NCBI GenBank assembly: GCA_023262855.1
Contig: JALQYQ010000017.1
Location: forward strand, 1-64,000
DNA: 64,000 nucleotides
Origin: Crocinitomicaceae bacterium
GTDB taxonomy: Bacteria > Bacteroidota > Bacteroidia > Flavobacteriales_D > Crocinitomicaceae
Direction: 5' to 3'
This document shows positions 8,198-17,337 of this stretch, in pieces (within the stretch, counting starts at the first letter, position 1; every line of letters starts with the position of its first letter). The position numbers and the translations under genes are program-made. Under the pieces are notes generated by a model. It saw only the letters and a list, made by a program, of their open reading frames with translations, was not told the origin of the DNA and searched no databases.

Positions 8198-10153
8198 ATG
8201 AAACCACTTTATCTGATTCTTCTTTTTGTTAGTTGCTTCTTCACTTGGGGATTTTCACAAGATGTTCCTTCTTTGGAAAAAATTAACTCACAAGTAAATT
8301 CAATCAAAAAGGTGAAAGCCTTGAATAATGCTTCAGAAGATCTTTGGTTGACAGGTGATTATTCAAAAAGTACAACATACGCTCAAAAAGCACTTGAAGT
8401 CGCTAAGAAAATAAACGATAAAAAAGGAGAAGCAATGGCCCTGAATAACCTTGGAATCATTTGTGATTATCAAGGTAAATATGCAAGCGCACTCGATTAT
8501 TATTTCAAAGCTTTACCGTTGCAAAAGGCAATTAAAGATAATAGCGGACTTTCATACACTTATAACAACATTGGACTTATTTATTCCAACCAAAATAATT
8601 TTGAAAAAGCCTTAGAAAATTACCATTCTGCTCTCGAATTGCGCAAAAAAGACAAGAATTTACAAGGTCTTGCATCTACCTACAACAACATCGGAATCAT
8701 CCACATGCATCAAAAGAAGTACGAATTAGCACTAGAAGATTATTTCGCTTCACTGAAAATTGATTCCTTACTTAAAGATCCAATTGGAATTAGCACATCG
8801 CTTAGCAACATTGCAATCGTTTACATGGATTCAAAGGAATACGACAAAGCACTTGATTTCTTTAACAAAGGCTTGAAACTGCGCATCGAATTGAAGGATC
8901 AACATGGCATGGCTAATTCATACAACAACCTTTCTACTGTTTATGAAAAAATGGGCGATTTTCAGAAAGGGATTGAATTCGCCAAGAAAGGTTTAGTTAT
9001 AGGTGAAACAATAGGTGCGCTGGATTTGATAAAATACAGTTATCAAATGTTGTATTCGTGCTCGGAAAAAGCAGGAAACATTGCTGATGCTTATCGCTAT
9101 TATCGTGCATTTGTCAATTATGGAGACAGTATCACAAATGAGATGAATACGAAAAAGCAGACGGAAACCGAAATGCAATTCAAATTCGATCAGCAAAAAG
9201 CCATTGATAGGATCAAACAAGAGAAAAAAGATTATATCGATCAACAAGAAAAACAACGTCAAATCTATTGGGTAATTGCCTTAACTGTTTTGCTATTATT
9301 CGTTCTTGCATTTGCCATTTATGTCAATAATCGACGTAAAATTGAGCGTTCTCAAATGGAGCAAATTGAAAAGCAAAAAGGATTGGTTGAAGAAAAGAAT
9401 ACCGAAATCCTGGCTTCCATCACGTATGCAAAACGTATCCAAAGTGCCATTCTTCCTTCTGACAAATTGGTGAAAGAATATTTGCGCAATTCCTTCATTT
9501 TCTATCAACCGAAAGACATCGTTGCCGGAGATTTTTATTGGATGGAACCAAAAAAAGACAGTTTAATTTTTGCTGTAGCCGATTGCACGGGACACGGTGT
9601 TCCAGGAGCATTGGTAAGTGTTGTTTGTAACAATGCCTTGAATCGTTCTGTGCGCGAATTTAATTTGACGGATCCCGCTGATATTTTGAACAAAACACGC
9701 GAAATTATATTGCATGAATTTCAGAAAAGTGATGAAATTGTCAACGATGGAATGGATATTTCGATTTGTAATTTAAATTTCACGACAAACGAACTTCACT
9801 GGGCTGGAGCAAATTCTCCATTGTGGCTCAAACCGAAACAGCAAGATGAGATTTTGGAATTCAAACCTTCCAAACAACCGATTGGTCAATTCAGCAATTA
9901 CGAACCTTTTGTTTCCCAGAAAATTCAACTTGAAAAAGGTGATTCCATTTACTTGTTCAGTGATGGATTTGCCGATCAATTTGGCGGCGAAGACGGAAAA
10001 AAAATGAAATCCAAACGCATGAAGGAAATGATTTTGTCACTACAAGCGTATTCAATGAGGGAACAGCGTCATTATCTGATGCAGTATTTTGACCAATGGA
10101 AAGGAGCACTCGACCAATTAGATGATGTATGTGTAATTGGTGTACAAGTTTAA
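8198..10153 (+). CDS. TPR-containing SpoIIE/PP2C-type serine phosphatase, membrane-bound
   Basis: 651 aa from the ATG at 8198; an in-frame ATG at 8135 would overlap the previous gene and spoil the signal peptide MKPLYLILLFVSCFFTWGFSQ, so it is rejected. About six tetratricopeptide repeats fill residues ~35-310 (repeated Y-N-N-I/L-G, GKYASALDYY and similar). They are followed by a coiled coil, one membrane helix (about 365-388), a second coiled coil, and a SpoIIE domain with AVADCTGHGVPGALVSV and YLFSDGFADQFGG. The DxxGHG Asp coordinates metal. Architecture suggests a periplasmic TPR sensor controlling a cytoplasmic phosphatase, probably acting on an anti-sigma-antagonist (STAS) protein. It starts 4 bp after the CoA-transferase gene. 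Confidence 0.88.
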   Translation: MKPLYLILLFVSCFFTWGFSQDVPSLEKINSQVNSIKKVKALNNASEDLWLTGDYSKSTTYAQKALEVAKKINDKKGEAMALNNLGIICDYQGKYASALDYYFKALPLQKAIKDNSGLSYTYNNIGLIYSNQNNFEKALENYHSALELRKKDKNLQGLASTYNNIGIIHMHQKKYELALEDYFASLKIDSLLKDPIGISTSLSNIAIVYMDSKEYDKALDFFNKGLKLRIELKDQHGMANSYNNLSTVYEKMGDFQKGIEFAKKGLVIGETIGALDLIKYSYQMLYSCSEKAGNIADAYRYYRAFVNYGDSITNEMNTKKQTETEMQFKFDQQKAIDRIKQEKKDYIDQQEKQRQIYWVIALTVLLLFVLAFAIYVNNRRKIERSQMEQIEKQKGLVEEKNTEILASITYAKRIQSAILPSDKLVKEYLRNSFIFYQPKDIVAGDFYWMEPKKDSLIFAVADCTGHGVPGALVSVVCNNALNRSVREFNLTDPADILNKTREIILHEFQKSDEIVNDGMDISICNLNFTTNELHWAGANSPLWLKPKQQDEILEFKPSKQPIGQFSNYEPFVSQKIQLEKGDSIYLFSDGFADQFGGEDGKKMKSKRMKEMILSLQAYSMREQRHYLMQYFDQWKGALDQLDDVCVIGVQV

Positions 10154-10171
10154 CCTTTCATAAAAATTCAT

Positions 10172-10203
10172 TTGCTCCAACTTTTTAATAAAAACTATCT
10201 TTG
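10172..10203 (+). promoter_or_regulatory. Promoter of the DUF5916 gene
   Basis: TTG (10172-10174), 21-bp spacer, TATCTTTG (10196-10203). The box ends 5 nt before the TTG start codon at 10209, implying an almost leaderless transcript. Confidence 0.65.
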
Positions 10204-10208
10204 CCAAC

Positions 10209-12680
10209 TTGACACGCATATTTTCAATAGCACTTATACTTTTCGCGAGTTTTCATCTTTCTGCACAGAAAACGATGGAAGCTTTTCGTACATCTGAAAA
10301 AATGGTGATCGATGGAAAAGCAACCGAGGCCGATTGGGCGAAAGCACAAAAAATAGATCATTTCACACAATTTAAACCGCAGCCTGGAACGCCTTCTACT
10401 CAAAATACAGAAGTTCGAATCATGTACGATGATGACGCGATGTACATTTTTGCGATTTGCTACGACAAACCAGAACATGTTTCAAAAGTGCTTTCTCAAC
10501 GTGATGATTTCAATGCAAACGTTGACAACTTTCAAATTTTATTAGACACCTACAACGATAAACAAAACGGTTTCGACTTTGGTGTCAGCAGTATGGGAGT
10601 TCAATATGATTCTAAATTGTATTTCGCAGGTGAAAACATTGAAATGAACATGGTTTGGCAAAGTGCTGTTGAACGCAATGAATTGGGATGGCAATGTGAA
10701 ATACGCATACCGTATTCGGCTTTTCGTTTTCCAAAAGTTGAGGTACAAAAATGGGGCGTCAATTTCTTTCGTTACATCAGTCACAACCGCGAAGAATCGA
10801 CATGGCCAGAAATCAATCCTGAAATCGACAATTGGTTGTTGCAAAATGCTAGTTTAACGAATGTAAAAGGAATTCAACCACCTTTACGCTTGGCGTTTAT
10901 GCCTTATGTTTCTGCGTACGCTGATCATTTCCCTTTGAATCAACCGGGAACAAGCAATTGGTCGCGTTCGTTCAATGGTGGAATGGATATTAAGTTGGGA
11001 TTGAACGAAGCTTTTACCTTGGATATGACCTTGGTGCCTGATTTTGGACAAGTAGTCTTCGATAACAAAGTATTGAATTTGAGTCCGTTTGAAATTCAAT
11101 TCAATGAAAACAGACAATTCTTTACCGAAGGAACTGAATTGTTTAGTAAAGCTGGATTGTTCTACTCACGTCGCATTGGAATTCAATCGCCCTACAGTGT
11201 TTTGAGTACGAATTTGTTAGAAAACGAAGAACTCACAAATGTCCCAACGAGTTCACAATTGTACAATGCCACTAAAGTTTCTGGTCGAACAAAATCAGGA
11301 CTAGGGATTGGTGTTTTCAACGCCATTACAGCTGAACAAATGGCAACAGCGCATAACACGCTAACGGGTGAAGACAGAACAATTGTTGCTGCTCCATTAA
11401 CCAATTACAATGTATTGGTGGCAGATCAAAATTTAAAAAACAACAGTTCAATAACCTTGACGAATACAAATGTAACACGCGCTGGTAGTTTTTACGATGC
11501 CAACGTTACTGGTTTCAACATGAAATTGAACACGAAAACAAACAAGTATTTTGTTTCTGGAAAAACGAATTTATCCAACAAATTCTACACGGATAAAACG
11601 AAAACTGGCTATAACTACGGTGTGAATTTTGGAAAACAAACGGGGAATTTCGTTTTCACAACTGCTTATTTCGAAGAATCAAACACCTACGACCCGAATG
11701 ACATGGGATTCAACGCTGTGAACAATAAACGTGTGATTGAAACAAGTGCCAGTTACCGAATTTTTAAACCATTCTGGAAATTAAACCAAATGGGCGTTAC
11801 ATCGACACTTTCTTACAATCGTTTGTACAAACCAAACGCTTTTACAAATACATATTTGAATCTCAGTAGTTTCTTTATTACAAAAAAATTCAATGCTTTT
11901 GGTTTAAATGCAAACAGCACCTTAACAAATGGTTTCGACTATTTCGAACCGCGCAACGAGGGAAGTTATTTTATTTTACCGAAATGGGTCGACATAGGTG
12001 GTTGGATTTCAACAAATTACCAGAAGAAATTCGCGTTAGATTTATCATTAAACTATGTTTTATTGGATCGCGGAGATTGGGAAGAATATTATTACAACTT
12101 CAGTCCTCGCTTTCGTTTGAGCGATAAAATTTTCCTTGTTTATTCGTGGGAACAGTATTTCCAAAACAATAGTCAAGGATATGCGATTGCTTTTGGTGAT
12201 CCAGTTGAAGTGACAGATGCCATTGTCTTTGGTTCACGTGATTTGGTCAACACCACCAATTCAATTAATTTGAGCTACACAATGACCAATCGTATGGGGA
12301 TTACCTTCCGTTTGCGTCATTACCGTTCTACCCTTTCCTATGATTCGTTTTATGATTTACAAACGGATGGAACCTTGTTGGCTAATAACTTAACCGGATT
12401 GGATGCCAATGGAGAATCTGTTTATAATACCAATTTCAATGCTTTCACCATCGATTTCGTTTACCGTTGGGTGTTCCGTCCTGGAAGTGAAATTAATGTT
12501 GTTTGGAAAAATGCCATCTTCTCTGACGATAAATTCGTGCAATCAAGCTACACACAAAATGTCCAAAAAATGTTCGAGTATTCACCCTTGAATAGCTTCT
12601 CCATTAAAGTACTTTATTGGTTGGATTATCAGGCGTTAAAGAAGTTAGGAAAGAAGGACCTAGAAAAAAGAGAGCATTGA
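10209..12680 (+). CDS. DUF5916 outer-membrane protein with CBM9-like N-domain
   Basis: 823 aa, starting at TTG because no ATG is available that retains the signal peptide (MTRIFSIALILFASFHLSAQ). Residues ~25-210 resemble the carbohydrate-binding family 9-like fold (IDGKATEADWAKA, VRIMYDDDAMYIFAICYD). The long C-terminal part alternates short hydrophobic/polar strands with aromatic residues and ends in strand-like segments, consistent with an outer-membrane beta-barrel. DUF5916 is widespread in Bacteroidota; its function is not established. The final codons (GAG CAT TGA) are themselves the first units of the heptamer array that follows, so the stop codon is provided by the repeat. Confidence 0.85.
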   Translation: MTRIFSIALILFASFHLSAQKTMEAFRTSEKMVIDGKATEADWAKAQKIDHFTQFKPQPGTPSTQNTEVRIMYDDDAMYIFAICYDKPEHVSKVLSQRDDFNANVDNFQILLDTYNDKQNGFDFGVSSMGVQYDSKLYFAGENIEMNMVWQSAVERNELGWQCEIRIPYSAFRFPKVEVQKWGVNFFRYISHNREESTWPEINPEIDNWLLQNASLTNVKGIQPPLRLAFMPYVSAYADHFPLNQPGTSNWSRSFNGGMDIKLGLNEAFTLDMTLVPDFGQVVFDNKVLNLSPFEIQFNENRQFFTEGTELFSKAGLFYSRRIGIQSPYSVLSTNLLENEELTNVPTSSQLYNATKVSGRTKSGLGIGVFNAITAEQMATAHNTLTGEDRTIVAAPLTNYNVLVADQNLKNNSSITLTNTNVTRAGSFYDANVTGFNMKLNTKTNKYFVSGKTNLSNKFYTDKTKTGYNYGVNFGKQTGNFVFTTAYFEESNTYDPNDMGFNAVNNKRVIETSASYRIFKPFWKLNQMGVTSTLSYNRLYKPNAFTNTYLNLSSFFITKKFNAFGLNANSTLTNGFDYFEPRNEGSYFILPKWVDIGGWISTNYQKKFALDLSLNYVLLDRGDWEEYYYNFSPRFRLSDKIFLVYSWEQYFQNNSQGYAIAFGDPVEVTDAIVFGSRDLVNTTNSINLSYTMTNRMGITFRLRHYRSTLSYDSFYDLQTDGTLLANNLTGLDANGESVYNTNFNAFTIDFVYRWVFRPGSEINVVWKNAIFSDDKFVQSSYTQNVQKMFEYSPLNSFSIKVLYWLDYQALKKLGKKDLEKREH

Positions 12681-12783
12681 GCATTGATCATGGAGCATAG
12701 ACTTGATTCAATCAAATTTATAGTTTTTTAATACTATTTTCTATGTTCTATGTTCTATGTTCCATGTTCTATATTCCATGCTC
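12673..12783. repeat. Heptamer array (GAGCATT / TTCTATG units) in a convergent gap
   Basis: The left part has gagcatt-gagcatt-gatcatg-gagcata and overlaps the stop codon of the DUF5916 gene. The right part has ttctatg x3, ttccatg, ttctata, ttccatg and ctcc, in inverse orientation to the left part. The two halves can therefore partly base-pair between convergent genes. Confidence 0.85.
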
Positions 12784-12788
12784 CAAAA

Positions 12789-14507
12789 CTACTCCTCCCA
12801 CCCTTTCCAATCATCATGATCGCCTTTGCGGACATCACGCCACATGCCATAACCTAGGATTGCGGCAAAGATCACTCCAATGATTCCATAAACTGAAACG
12901 CCGTGATAGAAAGGTTCAACCTTGTTGACAATTAACAAAACAGCTCCAACCATTAATCCTGCTGCGAGTAATGAAGTGACAATTTGTTTTGTGACACGAT
13001 TAATCGTGTGCACCATTGGATCTATTCCTTTATGCGTCAAATCAACCTTCACTTTACTATTGTTGATTTTGCGAATGGCATTTTTCAAATCTTGCGGAAA
13101 TTCTTCCATATACGAAGCTAAATCGATCAATCCCGACAAGAATTTCTTACCAAATTTCAGCGGATTGATTTTTCGTTTGATTACATCTATTAAATAAGGA
13201 CGTGCTAATTCCAACAAATCCAAATCAGGATCTAAATGATGAATTACTCCTTCAATCGTGACCATGGAACGGGCCAACAAGAAGAAATGCGGTGGCACTT
13301 TCAAACCGTGTTCTACAACCACATCTTTCAACTCCATGAGAATTGTACTCATTTCGTTTTCATGCACGCTATTTACCGAATAAATTTCAACAAACTCATT
13401 CAATGCGTATTCCAAGGAACGCATATCGGAAATCGTTGTGATTTCAGACATTTGTTGCAACACTTTAATGATTGCTTTGATATCTTTTGCTTTTACGGCC
13501 ATGAACAATTTCCCGAACATTTCAATGTCTCGATCTAAAATCGACCCCATGAGTCCAAAATCCAAGAAACAGACTTCACCGTTCGGCATCACCATGATAT
13601 TACCAGGATGTGGATCAGCATGAAAAAATCCGTATTCAAAGACTTGTTTGATGTAGGATATTGCCAATTTGTGCGCAATCTTTTTTGGGTCGTGACCTTG
13701 CGCTTCCAAGGCTCCAAGATCAGAGACTTTCGTTCCCTGAATGAATTCCAAGGCTAAGACTTTCGATGTTGTGAACTCACGAAAAACCTTAAGCGTGTAG
13801 GTTGTATTGTCTTTTTTGTCTTGATCAATGTTATTGGCGAAACGTTGTACATTCATTGATTCGTGAATGAAATCAAGTTCCTTTAAAATGCTTTCTTCGA
13901 AGTTGCGTACCAATCCTTTTGGATCAAAAGCCTTCAAAGAAGGAATGCGTTTCTCGAAGACTTCCGCTAAGGTGTACATTACGCGAATGTCTTCTTTAAT
14001 AATTGCGCGAATACCAGGACGCTGAATTTTCATTGCCACCTTCTCCCCTGTTTTCAAGGTAACTTTGTGTACTTGCGCCATGGATGCTGAAGCAAAAGCT
14101 TCTGGTTCGAACCACGCAAATAAATCGTCCACTTTTCCTTTCAATTCTTTCTCAACCACTTCTTTTGCAACTGCAGCAGAAAGTGGTGGAACATTGTCCT
14201 GTAAGCGTTCGAATTGTGTAATTAATTCTGCTGGTAATAAATCTGGACGATTACTAAGAATTTGTCCGAATTTGATAAACGTTGGTCCCAATTCTTCGCA
14301 GACCAAGCGCATTTTTTCCCATTTGGTATATTTCTGAGCATTTTTCTTCGTTGTTGTAGGAATCAACCGACGAATCAAACTAAATCGACCTGTTTCATTC
14401 ATGTAGGAAACCAAGTCCTCAAATCCGTACTTTACGAATACACGCAAAATTTGATTGTACCGAACAAAGGAACGGTAGCGCTGACGAATAGAGGAAAACA
14501 ATCCCAT
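12789..14507 (-). CDS. UbiB/AarF/ABC1-family atypical kinase
   Basis: 572 aa. The ABC1 hallmark KFGQ motif is in GPTFIKFGQILSNRPDLLP (near residue 75); the nucleotide-binding Lys is in VAMKIQRPGI, followed by HADPHPGNIMV and LDFG. Two membrane helices lie near the C-terminus (VTSLLAAGLMVGAVLLIV and GIIGVIFAAILGYGMW). UbiB proteins are ATPases/kinases needed for isoprenoid-quinone synthesis or lipid distribution. Bacteroidota generally use menaquinone, so the role here is not ubiquinone synthesis in any simple sense. It starts 3 bp after the stop of the small coiled-coil gene, so the two form an operon. Confidence 0.9.
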   Translation of the reverse strand: MGLFSSIRQRYRSFVRYNQILRVFVKYGFEDLVSYMNETGRFSLIRRLIPTTTKKNAQKYTKWEKMRLVCEELGPTFIKFGQILSNRPDLLPAELITQFERLQDNVPPLSAAVAKEVVEKELKGKVDDLFAWFEPEAFASASMAQVHKVTLKTGEKVAMKIQRPGIRAIIKEDIRVMYTLAEVFEKRIPSLKAFDPKGLVRNFEESILKELDFIHESMNVQRFANNIDQDKKDNTTYTLKVFREFTTSKVLALEFIQGTKVSDLGALEAQGHDPKKIAHKLAISYIKQVFEYGFFHADPHPGNIMVMPNGEVCFLDFGLMGSILDRDIEMFGKLFMAVKAKDIKAIIKVLQQMSEITTISDMRSLEYALNEFVEIYSVNSVHENEMSTILMELKDVVVEHGLKVPPHFFLLARSMVTIEGVIHHLDPDLDLLELARPYLIDVIKRKINPLKFGKKFLSGLIDLASYMEEFPQDLKNAIRKINNSKVKVDLTHKGIDPMVHTINRVTKQIVTSLLAAGLMVGAVLLIVNKVEPFYHGVSVYGIIGVIFAAILGYGMWRDVRKGDHDDWKGWEE

Positions 14508-14510
14508 GAT

Positions 14511-14888
14511 TTAGTTTGCTTTTTGTTCAAGGTGATTGATACGCGCTTCTGCCAAAGCCAAATCTTTTTGAAGTTGTTCAACTTTCAATTCTAAGCCTTT
14601 CACTTGATCGGTATGCGCAATGTTCACTTTCTCATAAAATGCAGCAACCATCTCACCGATTTTCACTTCCAACTCTTCCTTCGCTTCGTGCGCTTTTAAA
14701 ACCAATTTATCCAAAAACTCCACCTCATTTCCATCTTCGTCAACAAGTTTTTCACCCATAAAATCATTGATTTTATCTTTCCCTTGTTCAGACAAAGCAG
14801 TCAATTTCTCCATCAGGTGCGTTTCTTTCGAAATCGTGTACAAAGTAGATGACAGGGTAACTAATTCTAAAAGTGTTTTTGCTTTCAT
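14511..14888 (-). CDS. Small coiled-coil (phasin-like) protein paired with UbiB homologue
   Basis: 125 aa, acidic, with no signal peptide. A hydrophobic N-terminal stretch (KTLLELVTLSSTLYTISKETHLM) is followed by heptad-rich sequence; the last ~60 residues (EELEVKIGEMV to EARINHLEQKAN) should be a continuous coiled coil. It resembles phasin-like or UbiK-like membrane-associated helper proteins, but I do not recognise a precise family. Its position immediately upstream of the UbiB-type kinase, only 3 bp away, suggests a partner or regulator of that kinase. It is divergent from the CBS gene. Confidence 0.7.
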   Translation of the reverse strand: MKAKTLLELVTLSSTLYTISKETHLMEKLTALSEQGKDKINDFMGEKLVDEDGNEVEFLDKLVLKAHEAKEELEVKIGEMVAAFYEKVNIAHTDQVKGLELKVEQLQKDLALAEARINHLEQKAN

Positions 14889-14915
14889 ACGGCTGATTTT
14901 ATAAGGTAAAATTAA

Positions 14916-14923
14916 TATCTTTG
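14916..14923 (+). promoter_or_regulatory. -7 box for the CBS gene
   Basis: TATCTTTG fits TAnnTTTG and lies 66 bp upstream of the chosen ATG (14990). No clear -33 TTG is seen. Confidence 0.45.
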
Positions 14924-14989
14924 TAGATACGAATAAATGACCATCATCATAAATATCGGCATTTATTCTTGAACATAAACATTCTAGTT

Positions 14990-15394
14990 ATGAATTTAAA
15001 TTCCACTGTTGCTGAATTGATGTCTACAAACATTGAATGTGTGCAACCAGGTCAACAAATTATTGATTTGAAACACATTTATGAAAAACAACCTTTTCAC
15101 CAACATATTCCTGTAACGGAAAATAACCAACTAGTTGGTATTGTGAGTTTAATTGATTTCATGCGTGCTATTCACAACGCTAGTTTAGACGATAACGAAC
15201 CTGTTTATCATTCGATTTTGGTCAAAGACATTATGTCAATTCATCCTGTTTCGATTGAACCAACAACAACTTTAAAAGAAGCAAGTAAGCAATTAATTGA
15301 TGGTGGATTTCATTCATTGATTGTAACAGAAAATAACGAAGTAAAAGGTATGATCACAACCACAGATATCCTGAATTACTTGGTTCAAGAATAA
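14990..15394 (+). CDS. Two-CBS-domain protein
   Basis: 134 aa from the ATG at 14990; an in-frame TTG at 14969 is possible but adds a poorly conserved-looking leader. Two CBS motifs fill the protein: the first covers VAELMSTNIECVQPGQ to VGIVSLIDFMRAI, the second VKDIMSIHPVSIEP to GMITTTDILNYL. CBS pairs bind adenine nucleotides and regulate partner proteins; a stand-alone pair has no catalytic activity of its own. The gene lies 4 bp before the STAS/SEC14-like gene and is likely co-transcribed with it. Confidence 0.88.
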   Translation: MNLNSTVAELMSTNIECVQPGQQIIDLKHIYEKQPFHQHIPVTENNQLVGIVSLIDFMRAIHNASLDDNEPVYHSILVKDIMSIHPVSIEPTTTLKEASKQLIDGGFHSLIVTENNEVKGMITTTDILNYLVQE

Positions 15395-15398
15395 AAAA

Positions 15399-15815
15399 AT
15401 GAACTTGATTACTGAAGAAACCACTAGCACAATGAAAAGACTTGAAAATGATCAAGTGATAGTCACACTCCGCCCAGATGGAATTGTGCATGTGAGTTTT
15501 TTACCCCACACAGAAATTACAGTTGAATTCCAACAGGTTCTTCTGGACATGTATTATGAAGTAACGGGTGGTAAAAAATCCTTGTTTGTATTTGATGGTG
15601 GCGAATTTGTTTCCATTACAAAAGAGGCCCGTGAAAATGCGGTTGCCATTGAAGAAACAACTCCTACTAAAGCCTCAGCTATCGTTGTTAAAAACCTCGC
15701 TCAAAAGATCATTGCAGATTTTTACTACAAAGTAAATCGCCCGAAACAGCCTTACAAAGTATTTTGGCAGTTCGACAAAGCTATTGAATGGCTGCATTCC
15801 GCTGCAGCGCAATGA
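15399..15815 (+). CDS. STAS/SEC14-like (SpoIIAA-type) domain protein
   Basis: 138 aa, no signal peptide. The pattern (VTLRPDGIVHVSFLPHTEI, then a central LFVFDGGEFVSITKEARE, then KASAIVVKNLAQKIIADFYYKVNRPKQPYKVFWQFDKAIEWL) matches a Bacteroidota family annotated as STAS/SEC14-like (DUF7793-type). The function is unknown; SpoIIAA-like folds often act as phosphorylation-controlled switches, and a SpoIIE-type phosphatase is encoded at 8198-10153, though a link is only speculation. It follows the CBS gene by 4 bp. The stop codon TGA is the first three bases of the heptamer array that follows (tgattcc). Confidence 0.65.
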   Translation: MNLITEETTSTMKRLENDQVIVTLRPDGIVHVSFLPHTEITVEFQQVLLDMYYEVTGGKKSLFVFDGGEFVSITKEARENAVAIEETTPTKASAIVVKNLAQKIIADFYYKVNRPKQPYKVFWQFDKAIEWLHSAAAQ

Positions 15816-15893
15816 TTCCTCATTGGTAATTCATAATTTATAATTCCTCAAGCGTGATTCCTCATTCGTGATTCTTTATTCGTGATTCAAAAT
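15813..15893. repeat. Heptamer array (TGATTCC/TCATTCG units), forward half
   Basis: Units tgattcc, tcattgg, taattca, taattta, taattcc, tcaagcg, tgattcc, tcattcg, tgattct, ttattcg, tgattca run without interruption from the stop codon of the preceding gene. The complementary half is at 15970-16027. Confidence 0.85.
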
Positions 15894-15969
15894 TGAATTT
15901 ATAAAATTTGTTTGGGACGCGATCTTTCGATAAACTCAAGAACCACGACGACCCTACCATTATTTCATT

Positions 15970-16027
15970 GATTTACAAATCACGAATTACGATCACGAAT
16001 TACAAATCACGAATCACGAATCATGTA
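15970..16027. repeat. Heptamer array, inverse half (CACGAAT units)
   Basis: Units of the form atcacga / attacaa run in the opposite orientation to the array at 15813-15893, separated from it by about 76 bp of less repetitive sequence. Together they could form a long imperfect hairpin. Confidence 0.8.
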
Positions 16028-16068
16028 TTTACATGATAATTATCAGAATTTAAACCTCCGTTAGTTCC

Positions 16069-16076
16069 TAATTTTG
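16069..16076 (+). promoter_or_regulatory. -7 box for the PLP decarboxylase gene
   Basis: TAATTTTG followed by CGCAAAA ends 16 nt before the ATG at 16093. The -33 region has no clear TTG. Confidence 0.45.
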
Positions 16077-16092
16077 CGCAAAATTTACCAAC

Positions 16093-17337
16093 ATGAAGTG
16101 GACGAAACGCTCGCAAGAAGAAATCAAATCACACGTATTTAATGCGCTATCGAAAAATGTAAATTATGCCAATGAGATTATTTTGGGCGTACCTGCATCT
16201 TATTTGGACGACAAAGTTTTTTCACAAGACAATACCTTTTTGAAAGACGCGCCTTTCTTGAGTACCTTGGTTCAGAATCCAAATCATATTGGATGTCATA
16301 CGATTGGTGAATCGGAAAGCTTTTTTGCTGGAACACATGAAGTTGAACGCGATTTAATTGCGATTTGTGCCGAAGATATTTTACACGGTGAAACGGATGG
16401 ATTTGATGGTTATGTTGCCGCTGGTGGAACAGAAGCGAACATGCAGGCGATTTGGGTTTACCGCAATTACTTTCAACAGGAATTCAAGGCTAATTCTTCC
16501 GAAATAGCAATCCTTTGTTCGATCGACAGCCATTATTCCATGGATAAATCGTCGAACGTATTGGGAATTCCCTTGTATAAAATCAATACGGACGATTCCA
16601 CGAAAGAACTTTCTGAAACGCATTTGCAAGAACAATTGGATGCAGCATTAATCGCAGGAGTTCGCTATTTCATTATTATAGCAAACATGATGACAACAAT
16701 GTACGGTTCAGTAGACAAAGTTGATGTTTATACAGACGCATTATCTGCGCGCAATCTTCCTTTCAAACTACACATTGATGGCGCTTACGGCGGATTTTAT
16801 TATCCATTCTCCAACAAGGAAACAAATCTCAACTTCGCTAATCCACATGTTTCTTCTGTTACCTTGGACGCGCATAAAATGGCACAAGCACCTTACGGAA
16901 CGGGGATTTTCCTCATTCGAAAAGGGTTAATTTCCTACGCCACCACGAAACAAGCAAGTTATGTGGAAGGAGAAGACTGTACCTTGATTGGAAGTCGATC
17001 TGGTGCAAATGCTATCGCGGTTTGGATGATTTTAAGCAAATATGGTCCAAATGGTTGGTTCGAGAAAATCTTCGTACTTCAAAAACGCACCGATTGGATG
17101 TGTGAACAATTGGACGAATTGCACCTGGACTATTTTCGTGATCCGTTTTCCAATATCATCACCATTCGCAGTTCAAGCATTACTGCTGAATTAGCGCACA
17201 AGTATCATTTGGTTCCGGACAATCACCACGCAGCGAATTGGTACAAAATCGTCGTAATGGAACATGTTACATTGGAGAAATTGTTACCTTTAGTAGAAGA
17301 TTTAAAAGTACATTTTAAGAAACCAATGGTTTTGTAA
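16093..17337 (+). CDS. PLP-dependent decarboxylase, group II-like (GadB/Hdc/Ddc superfamily)
   Basis: 414 aa. The fold-type I PLP residues are visible: GGTEANMQAIWVYRNYF, the cofactor Asp in HIDGAYGGFYYP, and the Schiff-base Lys in TLDAHKMAQAPYGTG. These enzymes remove the carboxyl group from an amino acid; the pattern and length are closest to short group II decarboxylases (histidine, glutamate, tyrosine or diaminobutyrate type), but the substrate is uncertain. The stop codon shares its last base with the ATG of the VOC gene, so the two are coupled. A -7 box precedes it. Confidence 0.85.
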   Translation: MKWTKRSQEEIKSHVFNALSKNVNYANEIILGVPASYLDDKVFSQDNTFLKDAPFLSTLVQNPNHIGCHTIGESESFFAGTHEVERDLIAICAEDILHGETDGFDGYVAAGGTEANMQAIWVYRNYFQQEFKANSSEIAILCSIDSHYSMDKSSNVLGIPLYKINTDDSTKELSETHLQEQLDAALIAGVRYFIIIANMMTTMYGSVDKVDVYTDALSARNLPFKLHIDGAYGGFYYPFSNKETNLNFANPHVSSVTLDAHKMAQAPYGTGIFLIRKGLISYATTKQASYVEGEDCTLIGSRSGANAIAVWMILSKYGPNGWFEKIFVLQKRTDWMCEQLDELHLDYFRDPFSNIITIRSSSITAELAHKYHLVPDNHHAANWYKIVVMEHVTLEKLLPLVEDLKVHFKKPMVL

